Shown piece by piece: positions 37,208 to 45,935 of a stretch of DNA of 64,000 bases. A program made the position numbers and the translations under genes. The stretch comes from Methylomonas sp. MK1 (GTDB taxonomy: Bacteria; Pseudomonadota; Gammaproteobacteria; Methylococcales; Methylomonadaceae): NCBI RefSeq assembly GCF_000365425.1, contig NZ_AQOV01000001.1:2542001-2606000 (forward strand). Reading direction: 5' to 3'. Positions within the stretch are counted from its first letter, which is position 1, and the number at the start of each line of letters is the position of its first letter. The notes beneath the pieces were generated by a model that saw nothing but the letters and a program-made list of their open reading frames with translations, ran no database searches and was not told where the DNA came from.

Positions 37208-39436
37208 ATGAAAAGAATGCTTATCAACGCCACGCAGGCCGAAGAGCTGCGGGTGGCATTGGTAGATGGTCAGAAACTATATGATTTCGACATCGAAGTT
37301 CCTTCAAAAGAACAAAAAAAATCTAACATTTATAAAGGTATCATCACTCGGGTAGAACCCAGCCTAGAAGCCGCCTTCGTTAATTACGGCGCCGAAAAAC
37401 ACGGTTTCCTGCCGTTCAAGGAAATCGCTCCTGAATATAGAACAGGCGATAACGAAGAAGGTAAATCCTCCAAGTCCAATATTCGCGAAGGCCAGGAAAT
37501 CGTCGTTCAGATCGAAAAAGAAGAACGCGGCAACAAAGGCGCGGCGCTAACGACTTACATCAGTCTGGCCGGCACCTACTTGGTGCTGATGCCGAACAAT
37601 CCGAAAGCCGGTGGGATTTCCCGCCGCATCGAAGGCGACAACCGTAGCGAATTGCGCGAAACCATGGCTGCTTTGGAAATTCCGGACAGCATGGGCTTGA
37701 TCATCCGCACCGCCGGCTCCGACAAAAACGTCGAAGAACTGCAATGGGACTTGAACTACCTGTTACAACTGTGGGAAGCCATCGACCGTTCCAGCAGCGA
37801 GCAAACCGCGCCCTTCCTGATTTTCCAGGAAAGCAACGTGATCATCCGCGCCCTGCGTGATCACTTGCGCGGCGACATCGACGAAATCCTGATCGACCAG
37901 GAAGGCGCCTTTAAGTTGGTGCATAACTTCCTGAAACAGGTGATGCCGCACAATCTGCACAAGGCCAAATTGTATCAGGACAGCGTGCCGCTATTCAGCC
38001 GCTACCAGATCGAAACCCAGATCGAAATGGCCTATCGCCGCGAAGTGTCTCTGCCTTCCGGCGGCTCCATCGTCATCGATCATACCGAAGCCCTAACCTC
38101 GGTCGACATCAACTCGGCGCGCGCCACCAAAGGCAGCGACATCGAAGAAACCGCGCTGAACACCAATCTGGAAGCTGCCGACGAAATCGCCCGCCAACTG
38201 CGTTTGCGCGACTTGGGCGGTTTGTTCGTCATCGATTTCATCGACATGATGTCCAACAAAAACCAGCGCGAAGTAGAAAACCGTCTGCGTGATGCCTTGA
38301 AAATCGACCGTGCCCGCATCCAGACCGGTCGCATCTCGCGTTTCGGTTTGATGGAAATGTCCAGACAGCGTCTGCGTCCCTCACTGGGCGATTCCACGCA
38401 ACTGACCTGCCCACGCTGCAAGGGCCAAGGCACCATCCGTAACGTCGAATCCGTCACGCTGGCTGTATTGCGCTTGATCGAAGAAGAAGCGATGAAAAAA
38501 GGCACCGAGCGCGTCATCGCCCATCTGCCTATCGATTGCGCGACGTTCTTGTTGAACGAGAAACGCGCGGCGATTCAGGAAATCGAAACCAGACTGCAAG
38601 TCGGCATTATCGTGTTGCCCAGCAAACATCTGGAAACGCCGTCTTACGACATCGAACGCATCAAATCGGCCGGCGAAGTTAGCGAAGAAAAAGCCAGCCA
38701 TTTGCATATCAAGGAAGAAGATATTTCAGTACCGGAATTTGCCAAACAGGCCGGCCCCAAAGCCGAAAAAGCCGCTATCAAGGAGTTTTTACCAGACTCC
38801 CCTGCCCCCGTACAAAGTAAAAAAACCTCTGCCGGTTTGATTCAACGCTTCTGGCAGCGTCTGATCGGGAGTAGCAAAGCCTCAGAAAGCGCTGAAGCCG
38901 CTGAAAAAAGCAGCGAAGACAAACCCAGATCCGGTAGAAACAATCGCCGGGACCGTGGAGATCGCGGCGACAGAGGGGAGAGAGGCGAGCGCTCAACATC
39001 AGGTCGTAACAACAACCGCCGTAACAACAACCGTCGCCCACCCAACGGCGCGGCAAATAGTGAAGCTACCGGCAACTTACCGGCCGAGCCGAAACAAACC
39101 GTGGCTATTGATCAGGAAAACGGTGGAGACGCCGCTGCAACCGCCAAAAAAGAGAACGGCGGCCAAGAACGTAGCCGACGCAGCCGCAGCCGCAGACGCG
39201 GCCCGCGCAACGGCGGCGAGAGACGTCCCGAGCAAAGTGCCGGTGGCGAAGCTGGCGATAATAGCCAAGCGGGAAATCAAGGCGACGAACGTCCAGCCAC
39301 TGCCCCCAGCTATTCCGAAGGCGGCGAAGCAAACAGCCAGCCGCGCTCTTATGACAGAGAGTTCGCCGAGCGCAGCAACAATCGCCACAGCGAAACACCT
39401 CAAGAACCTATCAGCCGTAGCGCCAGCGAAGACTGA
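37208..39436 (+). CDS. rne: Ribonuclease E
   Basis: A 742-residue endoribonuclease and degradosome scaffold. The catalytic half is complete: the S1 domain near 35-120 ([20 protein letters not shown]), the magnesium residues D300 in VDINSA and D343 in VIDFIDM, and the zinc-link CPRCKGQG (C401, C404). The region after about 510 is short (about 230 residues against about 530 in Escherichia coli) and disordered, with Arg/Asn-rich blocks such as [16 protein letters not shown] that probably bind RNA. An amphipathic membrane anchor may lie in [16 protein letters not shown] near 545. No enolase- or PNPase-binding motif is recognisable. Confidence 0.97.
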   Translation: MKRMLINATQAEELRVALVDGQKLYDFDIEVPSKEQKKSNIYKGIITRVEPSLEAAFVNYGAEKHGFLPFKEIAPEYRTGDNEEGKSSKSNIREGQEIVVQIEKEERGNKGAALTTYISLAGTYLVLMPNNPKAGGISRRIEGDNRSELRETMAALEIPDSMGLIIRTAGSDKNVEELQWDLNYLLQLWEAIDRSSSEQTAPFLIFQESNVIIRALRDHLRGDIDEILIDQEGAFKLVHNFLKQVMPHNLHKAKLYQDSVPLFSRYQIETQIEMAYRREVSLPSGGSIVIDHTEALTSVDINSARATKGSDIEETALNTNLEAADEIARQLRLRDLGGLFVIDFIDMMSNKNQREVENRLRDALKIDRARIQTGRISRFGLMEMSRQRLRPSLGDSTQLTCPRCKGQGTIRNVESVTLAVLRLIEEEAMKKGTERVIAHLPIDCATFLLNEKRAAIQEIETRLQVGIIVLPSKHLETPSYDIERIKSAGEVSEEKASHLHIKEEDISVPEFAKQAGPKAEKAAIKEFLPDSPAPVQSKKTSAGLIQRFWQRLIGSSKASESAEAAEKSSEDKPRSGRNNRRDRGDRGDRGERGERSTSGRNNNRRNNNRRPPNGAANSEATGNLPAEPKQTVAIDQENGGDAAATAKKENGGQERSRRSRSRRRGPRNGGERRPEQSAGGEAGDNSQAGNQGDERPATAPSYSEGGEANSQPRSYDREFAERSNNRHSETPQEPISRSASED

Positions 39437-39441
39437 TTAAA

Positions 39442-39477
39442 AAAGCCGGGCAACAGTTCTTGCTGTTGCCCGGCTTT
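39442..39477 (+). terminator. Rho-independent terminator after rne
   Basis: A 12-base-pair perfect stem, GCCGGGCAACAG with CTGTTGCCCGGC (39445-39474), loop TTCTTG, with an A tract before and TTTCTC after. It could also end aguB from the other side. Confidence 0.88.
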
Positions 39478-39502
39478 CTCAAGTCGCTGAACTCATCAGC
39501 GT

Positions 39503-40387
39503 TTAATCGATAAACCTTCTCTTCAAATCAGCGTACTCATCGATCCGGCGATCCCGCAGAAACGGCCAGATGCGTCTGACGTCTTCGCTACGCTGCGCAT
39601 CAAGCTCGGCAAATAACAATACATCCTGACTCTCGTCTGCACTGCTTAGAATCTCGCCTTGCGGGCCGGCGATAAAGCTATTTCCCCAAAACTGAATGCC
39701 CGGCGCCTGATCCGGCGCAGCTTCGAAACCGATGCGGTTACACGAAATGACTGGAATGCCGTTCGCCACCGCATGCGCGCGTTGTACCGTAATCCAGGCA
39801 TCGCACTGCCGCTGCTTTTCAGCGGCGTCATCTTCGGGATTCCAGCCGATGGCGGTCGGATAAATCAACACATCCGCACCAGCCAACGCCATCAAACGCG
39901 CCGCTTCCGGATACCATTGGTCCCAACAGATCAACACCCCCAATTTGCCTATCGAGGTTTTGATCGGTGTAAAGCCCAGGTCGCCGGGCGTGAAATAAAA
40001 CTTCTCGTAAAAACCAGGATCGTCGGGGATATGCATTTTCCGGAATGTGCCGGCAATGCTGCCGTCCTTATCAAACACCACGGCAGTGTTGTGATACAAA
40101 CCCGGCGCGCGCCTCTCGAAAATCGTCGAGACAATCACCACCTTGTTGGCCTTGGCTACGTCGGCCAGCGTTTCGCATGTCGGGCCGGGAATCGGCTGCG
40201 CCAAATCAAAACAAGCCGTGTCTTCGCTTTGGCAAAAATAATGATCCAGATGCAGTTCCGGCAACACCACCAAGTCGGCATTTTGTTGGGCGGCTGTTTC
40301 GATTTGGCGGATCGAATAGGCCAGATTGGTTTCCCGGCCGCGATTGCAAGGCTGCTGTACGGCACAGGCGATGATCGATTTTTTCAT
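39503..40387 (-). CDS. aguB: N-carbamoylputrescine amidase
   Basis: A 294-residue nitrilase-superfamily enzyme that cleaves N-carbamoylputrescine to putrescine, CO2 and ammonia. The triad is E44 (LPELHLDHY), K117 (FRKMHIPDDPGFYEK) and C154 (LICWDQWYPEAARL). The sequence around each residue matches AguB of the arginine-decarboxylase route to polyamines. It follows aguA by 71 bases in the same direction, which settles the assignment. Confidence 0.94.
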   Translation of the reverse strand: MKKSIIACAVQQPCNRGRETNLAYSIRQIETAAQQNADLVVLPELHLDHYFCQSEDTACFDLAQPIPGPTCETLADVAKANKVVIVSTIFERRAPGLYHNTAVVFDKDGSIAGTFRKMHIPDDPGFYEKFYFTPGDLGFTPIKTSIGKLGVLICWDQWYPEAARLMALAGADVLIYPTAIGWNPEDDAAEKQRQCDAWITVQRAHAVANGIPVISCNRIGFEAAPDQAPGIQFWGNSFIAGPQGEILSSADESQDVLLFAELDAQRSEDVRRIWPFLRDRRIDEYADLKRRFID

Positions 40388-40458
40388 AGGCTGATCGGTT
40401 TGAAGTCTATACAGGGTGCAATACGCCAGCGCATTGCACCGGAAAATCAGGCAAAAAC

Positions 40459-41490
40459 CTAGAAATTCAATTTAACGAAGGCCGGCACCTGCATGCTCGC
40501 GCAATGCAAACTGCCATACTGATGTACTAATGGCCGACAAGGCGTGGCGATAATTTCATGATTAGGGAAGCAGGTTTTCAGCCGCTCCAACGCCACCGCA
40601 TCCATCGCGTCTTCATAAACCGGCACCAATACCGCACCATTGATAATCAGGAAATTTGAGTAATTGGCCGGCAATTGCTGGCCTTGTTCGTCAAAAATCG
40701 GCTTCGGCAAGGGCAGCGCCACTAACCGATACGCTTCACCATTTGCGGTTTTAAAGGTTTTTAACTGCGTTTCCATATTTTTCAGACTTTGGAAATGCGG
40801 ATCTTCGCTGTCGTCGCAGCTGGTATAGGCAATAGTATTGGCATCGCAAAACCGCGCCAGCGTATCGATGTGCGCATCGGTATCATCGCCGGCCAAATTG
40901 CTTTGCTCGACCCACAAAATCCGTTTCGCGCCCAAATAATTTTGCAACTGACCGGCAATCGCCGCTTCCGACAAGTCCGGATTGCGGTTGGGGTTGAGCA
41001 GACAATTTTTGGTGGTCATCAAGGTACCTTGACCGTCCGACTCCACGCTGCCGCCTTCCAATACTAAATCAAGTGTCGCGGTGGGATGACCTTTAAAAAT
41101 CGGATGCGCAAACAAGGCCAGATTTAAGGCATCGTCAGCCGCATGCGGATATTTTTTACCCCAGCCATTGAATCGAAAGTTAAGCAACTGCACGCTGGCT
41201 TTGGGATGCTCCCATTCCATCGTCAAAAACACCGTATCCCGCAGCCAGATGTCGTTGTAATCGGCCTGCACCATATGAATTTTTTCGTTGTGGCCCAGTT
41301 GCGTCTGAATATGCTGCTGATGCTCGCCGTCCTTGCAAATAATCACCAAGGGCTGAAAGCGGCTAATGGTAGTCGCAACAAAATGGTAGGTGTCTTCGAC
41401 AGCGGACAGATTGGTAAAGTCGCCGCTGTGGTGCGGCCAAGCAATGATAACGGCTGATTGTGTTTCCCATTCTGCTGGAAAGCGAATCAT
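40459..41490 (-). CDS. aguA: Agmatine deiminase
   Basis: A 343-residue guanidino-group modifying enzyme that turns agmatine into N-carbamoylputrescine. Active-site blocks are ADYNDIWLRDT, VLEGGSVESDG, AGDDTDAHIDTLARF and the nucleophile C330 in YGSLHCASMQ. With aguB downstream it completes agmatine to putrescine; the arginine decarboxylase is not in the window. It is slightly shorter than plant enzymes and typical for proteobacteria. Confidence 0.95.
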   Translation of the reverse strand: MIRFPAEWETQSAVIIAWPHHSGDFTNLSAVEDTYHFVATTISRFQPLVIICKDGEHQQHIQTQLGHNEKIHMVQADYNDIWLRDTVFLTMEWEHPKASVQLLNFRFNGWGKKYPHAADDALNLALFAHPIFKGHPTATLDLVLEGGSVESDGQGTLMTTKNCLLNPNRNPDLSEAAIAGQLQNYLGAKRILWVEQSNLAGDDTDAHIDTLARFCDANTIAYTSCDDSEDPHFQSLKNMETQLKTFKTANGEAYRLVALPLPKPIFDEQGQQLPANYSNFLIINGAVLVPVYEDAMDAVALERLKTCFPNHEIIATPCRPLVHQYGSLHCASMQVPAFVKLNF

Positions 41491-42362
41491 GAAGTACTCC
41501 CTGGATAATGTGGCTTTGAGAAATAATGCCTTATTGTATCAATGCTGACCGGTTAGGCCTATTCCACGGAATTTTAATGTCATTGCGGCGTATGCCTGGA
41601 TACAGAAGCAAGGTTTCAACAGGATTGTTGCTAACACCGAGAAACAGCCGAAGTGCCGTTCGCAAAGCAGAAAGGGAGACATAACCGGAGATGGATGATG
41701 AGCCCGCCGGCGGGGGATTCGACAGCCTAAACTGTAGTCTCCAACCCGCCAGCCTACCGCCGATGCCGTTGACGAGGTCAGACTCGAGGTCTGTAGTCAG
41801 TCAGAAATCCCGAAATTTACCGTGAGGCCGCACTAACCAAGACATCTGCCATCATTTCAGCCAATTATGAACAAAATACGAAACCACGATTGCTCGAGGG
41901 ATTCGACGCCACTATGCACTAATTTGAATCTTTCCGTACCCGCTCTTTACGTGGTAATTGCCCCTAACGTTCAATCCTCAGACAGGACACGCGTTGCCGC
42001 TCATTTGTTCCACTCGTCATCGACCGCTTGCGCGGTGTTAACACCGCAGTAGCGCTCTGCGTTTCATTCTGGCCCTACGGCCGATTTTTTCAAGTGGGAA
42101 TATTGATTTTGCGGGGGGTTATTGACGCAGTTTCAGAAATTACAGCACTACGTAAGCCCCAAAAGAATGACAACTTAGGCAGATACCTCATCTCAGCGAG
42201 ATACAAATATAAAGTACAATTATCGCTGAGGGGTGCCGCCATCCTAACTTGGAAACCGAGCGTGCACACAAAAACAAATTCAATTAACAAATACGCTAAA
42301 CAAGTAGCAATCATGTTGATATATTGATTCTACGAAGCTCCGAATTTTATGTTGAAACATTT
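41491..42362. other. Non-coding stretch before the restriction-modification genes
   Basis: About 870 bases with no convincing gene. It includes a short hairpin CAGAC/GTCTG near 41792-41806. After about 41860 the composition turns more AT-rich toward the methyltransferase, and a perfect inverted repeat lies at 42192-42230. No insertion-sequence ends or integrase were recognised. It may be the border of an acquired segment. Confidence 0.45.
42192..42230. promoter_or_regulatory. Inverted repeat, possible operator or promoter-proximal hairpin of the R-M pair
   Basis: CTCAGCGA (42192-42199) and its inverse TCGCTGAG (42223-42230) enclose a 23-base AT-rich core containing ACAAATATAAAG. It is 133 bases before the methyltransferase ATG. 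No controller (C) protein gene is present, so the binding protein, if any, could be the methyltransferase itself. Confidence 0.4.
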
Positions 42363-43988
42363 ATGGCTAGTTCATCAAATCCGTACCCAGCATGTGTTAC
42401 TGCCACGTTAAAAACAGAGCAAGATTTAATTGCCATATGCATTTCGCTGATCAACGGACACTCTGGATTATCGGCCGAAGAAACGCTACTAGTACAATCA
42501 GCTACTTCGAATAACATTAAGCAACACCAAATCGACTTATTTCGTGAAGCCATTCTAAACGGAGACGATCCTCTCGGAGAAAGCTTCTCGTTAATCCGTT
42601 TGTCGAACATAAGGCGCAGTTCTGGCGCTATTTATACACCAATCCCCATTGTGCATTCGATGACAACTTGGCTCGCAAGCCAGGAAACTCCCTCGCGTGT
42701 CATTGATCCGGGAGCGGGTTCTGGACGTTTTATTATGGCTGCCGGCAAGGTTTTTACCAAAGCGCAGCTCATAGCGATAGAGATGGATCCCTTGGCTGCG
42801 TTAATGTTAAGAGCCAATATCTGCGTGCATGGATGGAGTGACCGAACAACTATCATGGTTACCGACTACCGCGAAGCCCTCTTACCTAAATGTGACGGTG
42901 TTACAGCCTTTATAGGGAATCCTCCCTATGTCCGACACCACGACATTCCGGAAAATTGGAAAAACTGGTATGCATCTCGGTTTGCTACTTTCAATATAAC
43001 CGCTAGCGCCTTAGCAGGACTACACCTGTATTTTTTTTTACAAACTCGACTTTTAGCTAAAATTGGCGACGTGGGGACATTCATAACCTCGGCCGAGTGG
43101 CTCGATGTCAACTATGGCTCGGCATTGCGTCGCTTGTTGCTGGAAGAACTAGGGGGAATTGCATTACATGTGCTTGATCCAGCTACCGAGGCTTTTCCAG
43201 GAACCTCTACCACAGCGGCAATTACCTGCTTTCGTATCGGCGAAACGACTCAACCAGTACGAGTCCAATCCGTAGGCGGAATATCAGAACTTAATGGATT
43301 GACGCAAGGCATCGACATACCACGCAAAAAACTCCAGTCGGTGCATCGTTGGTCCATCATCGTGCGCCCGTCCCTCCGAATCAATTCCGGCGACATTGAA
43401 TTAGGCGAATTTTTCCGCGTACATCGCGGACAAGTAACAGGAGCAAATGGCATTTGGATTGCCGGAGAACACGCAACATTTTTGCCTGACCGCGTTAAAT
43501 TGCCTGCTATCACCAAGGCTAAAGATCTGATTCAAGCTGGCCCGCGTTTAGAGTCAACCCAATCACTGCGTCGCGTAATTGATTTGCCGATTGATTTAGA
43601 TGAGTTCACGAACGAGGAACTCAAATGCGTTAATAAATTTCTGACCTGGGCAAAATACCATGGGGCCGACCAGAGTTATATCGCCCAACATCGAAAAGCA
43701 TGGTGGTCAGTAGGATTAAAGTCGCCAGCACCGATTCTCTGCACTTACATGGCTCGACGTCCCCCTCAATTCACATTGAACACTTGTAACGCCAGACATA
43801 TCAATATTGCCCATGGTCTGTACCCACGAGAAAACCTGCCTGCAGATACTATGGCCAGATTAGTGACGTGGCTCAACGAAAATATTTATACCGACAGTGG
43901 CAGGACATATGCTGGTGGCCTTACCAAATTTGAACCTAAGGAAATAGAGCGATTACGCATACCAAGTCTGGAAACCCTAACTACATGA
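42363..43988 (+). CDS. Type II DNA adenine-N6 methyltransferase
   Basis: A 541-residue class-gamma methyltransferase. The SAM motif I VIDPGAGSGRF is at 114-124, the acidic residue ends strand 2 in IAIEMDP, and catalytic motif IV NPPY is at 186-189. The C-terminal half (from about 330, FRVHRGQVTGANGIWI onward) is the target-recognition domain. It protects the site cut by the nuclease encoded next. The start ATG 42363 is preferred over an upstream TTG at 42324. Its stop overlaps the nuclease start (ATGA). Confidence 0.92.
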   Translation: MASSSNPYPACVTATLKTEQDLIAICISLINGHSGLSAEETLLVQSATSNNIKQHQIDLFREAILNGDDPLGESFSLIRLSNIRRSSGAIYTPIPIVHSMTTWLASQETPSRVIDPGAGSGRFIMAAGKVFTKAQLIAIEMDPLAALMLRANICVHGWSDRTTIMVTDYREALLPKCDGVTAFIGNPPYVRHHDIPENWKNWYASRFATFNITASALAGLHLYFFLQTRLLAKIGDVGTFITSAEWLDVNYGSALRRLLLEELGGIALHVLDPATEAFPGTSTTAAITCFRIGETTQPVRVQSVGGISELNGLTQGIDIPRKKLQSVHRWSIIVRPSLRINSGDIELGEFFRVHRGQVTGANGIWIAGEHATFLPDRVKLPAITKAKDLIQAGPRLESTQSLRRVIDLPIDLDEFTNEELKCVNKFLTWAKYHGADQSYIAQHRKAWWSVGLKSPAPILCTYMARRPPQFTLNTCNARHINIAHGLYPRENLPADTMARLVTWLNENIYTDSGRTYAGGLTKFEPKEIERLRIPSLETLTT

Positions 43989-44917
43989 CAATATCACCTA
44001 AACAATGGACCACCGAAGAACTAACCACGGATGCCACCACATCAAAATTAGAATTTCGATCCAATAGGCTAGCAGCCACTACTGCGTGGACATCTCACTA
44101 TCAAGCTGCCCGTGAAAAATTTGAGCTACTATTTCAACATCTTAATAACTTAAATCCAGACAGCATTACGAATGCCGCTTTGGCAGATGCTTACGACAAA
44201 GGACTTGGAGAAGCACTACGCTATTTAGCAGGACCACCTATTTCAGACGATGATTTAAAAGTAATTGCTGATATTGATTCGCTGAAACCCAGCATACTTG
44301 GACAAAACCCAGATGCACTAAGCAGAGTGTTTAGTGTCATTGATCGCGTGATTGATCCCCATCGATTTCCATGGCTTAAGGCCGAGAAAACAGAAGACAG
44401 CGTACCAACGGAACAGCAGATTGAAACGGCTATTCTTGCGTCATCAGTATTGCTTGCTGCCCAACGTATTGCTACCGAACGCCGTAACGATGGCAAAACC
44501 AATCAGGAAACCCAAGTTAAGGACTATCTTCGAAGCGTGGGCTTCTCCGAAGTAGCTCCCGCGACTATCAACACAATTGTTAAAGGACCGCAAGCCATGC
44601 AGTTTTGCGTGGAATGCAAGCTTGGTGATCGTAAAGCAGATGTCATAATCCGGTTGCACGATACCCGTTTACTCGCCATTGAATGCAAAGTATCCAATAG
44701 CGCCACCAACAGCGTAAAACGTCTCAACAACGATGCAGCAGTCAAGGCGGAATACTGGCTAAAAAAATTTGGCACATCGCAAATAGTACCTGCCGCTGTA
44801 CTCTCCGGTGTCTTTAACGTACTCAACTTGGAGCAAGCGCAAGAACGGGGTCTTGCCTTGTATTGGGCACACGACTTGAGGAAACTTGGTGACTTTATCC
44901 AGTCAACAAGCACATAG
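43985..44917 (+). CDS. XamI-like Type II restriction endonuclease
   Basis: A 310-residue nuclease resembling the XamI family (XamI cuts GTCGAC). The catalytic PD-(D/E)XK elements are D219 in KADVIIRLHD and E233-x-K235 in LLAIECKVS. An N-terminal helical region (QWTTEELTTDATTSKLEF) and the TNQETQVKDYLRSVGF helix before the core fit the family. The pairing with a coupled N6-adenine methyltransferase supports the call. The recognition sequence in this strain is not proven. Confidence 0.85.
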   Translation: MTISPKQWTTEELTTDATTSKLEFRSNRLAATTAWTSHYQAAREKFELLFQHLNNLNPDSITNAALADAYDKGLGEALRYLAGPPISDDDLKVIADIDSLKPSILGQNPDALSRVFSVIDRVIDPHRFPWLKAEKTEDSVPTEQQIETAILASSVLLAAQRIATERRNDGKTNQETQVKDYLRSVGFSEVAPATINTIVKGPQAMQFCVECKLGDRKADVIIRLHDTRLLAIECKVSNSATNSVKRLNNDAAVKAEYWLKKFGTSQIVPAAVLSGVFNVLNLEQAQERGLALYWAHDLRKLGDFIQSTST

Positions 44918-44969
44918 TAGAAATGTATATTTAGGTAGAGTGTTAACTACGCAATAGGTTATTTTCTGT

Positions 44970-45935
44970 CTAACTCACCAACAACATCTTCCGCGCCTTA
45001 ACCCCGTAAGCATCATCCGGCAAATCGGCCAGTTGCCGCAGCAATTGCGCGCCGGATTCCTGCTCGCCGTTTTGTTGCAAGGCCAAACCCAAATAGAACT
45101 GATATTTGCTGGACGCGCGCGCAGCCTCGCTTATCGACCCCAGCTGTTCCAACGCCGCCGCCGTATGCTGGCCGGATAGCAAAACCACCGCCAAATCCAG
45201 GCGTGATTCGTCATCGTCCGGATTATGTTCCAGCAAATGCTCGAACTGGGCGATGGCGACATCACGGTTACCCAGACTCAGGTTCACCAAGGCCAGATGC
45301 CGCAACGCGTTGCTATCTTCCGGGTTAAGGGCCAGCGCGGTTTCCAACGCGTCGCGGGCGCTGCCCAGATCGTTTCGTAGAAAACAGGTAATACCCAGTT
45401 GCGCCCAGGCTTCTTGATGTCTGTTGTCCATTGCCAAAGCCTGCTGATAATGCTGCAAGGCCTCGGGCAGCCGTTGCTGAGCGGCCACGGCGATGCCCAA
45501 GCGGGTATGCAGCTGCGGCGCGTTGGGTTGCAGTTTCAAGGCGCGTATCGCCGCATACTCGCCGCCCTGAAAGTCGCCGAGCAAGACTCTGATGCGGGCC
45601 AGATTGTCCCAAGCCGTGACGCTATCCGGATCGCATACCGTAGCCTGCTCCAGATGTGCCAAGCCCTCGCCGGCACGACCGGTATTCACCAGCACCTGTC
45701 CGATATTGCAATGCGCCATAGCCATATTCGGTTTCAGACGTAGCGCGGTACGCAAATGCACCAAGGCCTCCGACCACTCTTGCCGCTGAGCCAGCACAAA
45801 ACCCAGATTGTTATGCGCGCTGGCATTGTCAGCGTCCAATTCCAGCGCCGCCCGATACAAACGCGCCGCCTCGACCAGATTGCCGGCGTGATGGGCGATT
45901 ACCCCTTCTCTGAGCAGATCGTTAAGCACATTCAT
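44970..45935 (-). CDS. Tetratricopeptide-repeat protein at the end of the eCIS operon
   Basis: A 321-residue protein made of about eight TPR units (for example LYRAALELDADNASAHNNLG, then ALRLKPNMAMAHCNIGQVL and EDSNALRHLALVNLSLGN). It has no signal peptide and no catalytic domain. The ATG at 45935 shares a base with the stop of the DUF4157 gene (TGATG), so it is translationally coupled to it. A chaperone or adaptor for the large protein is a reasonable inference; a general housekeeping TPR protein is the alternative. Confidence 0.8.
   Translation of the reverse strand: MNVLNDLLREGVIAHHAGNLVEAARLYRAALELDADNASAHNNLGFVLAQRQEWSEALVHLRTALRLKPNMAMAHCNIGQVLVNTGRAGEGLAHLEQATVCDPDSVTAWDNLARIRVLLGDFQGGEYAAIRALKLQPNAPQLHTRLGIAVAAQQRLPEALQHYQQALAMDNRHQEAWAQLGITCFLRNDLGSARDALETALALNPEDSNALRHLALVNLSLGNRDVAIAQFEHLLEHNPDDDESRLDLAVVLLSGQHTAAALEQLGSISEAARASSKYQFYLGLALQQNGEQESGAQLLRQLADLPDDAYGVKARKMLLVS

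Noticed and set aside
38955..39440. 161-codon plus-strand frame overlapping the rne 3' end
   Set aside because: It is an Ala/Thr/Lys-rich shadow of the low-complexity C-terminal region of RNase E.
41867..42327. Short plus-strand frames (61 and 99 codons) before the methyltransferase
   Set aside because: No ribosome site or protein-like pattern. The second crosses the inverted repeat and has mixed composition.
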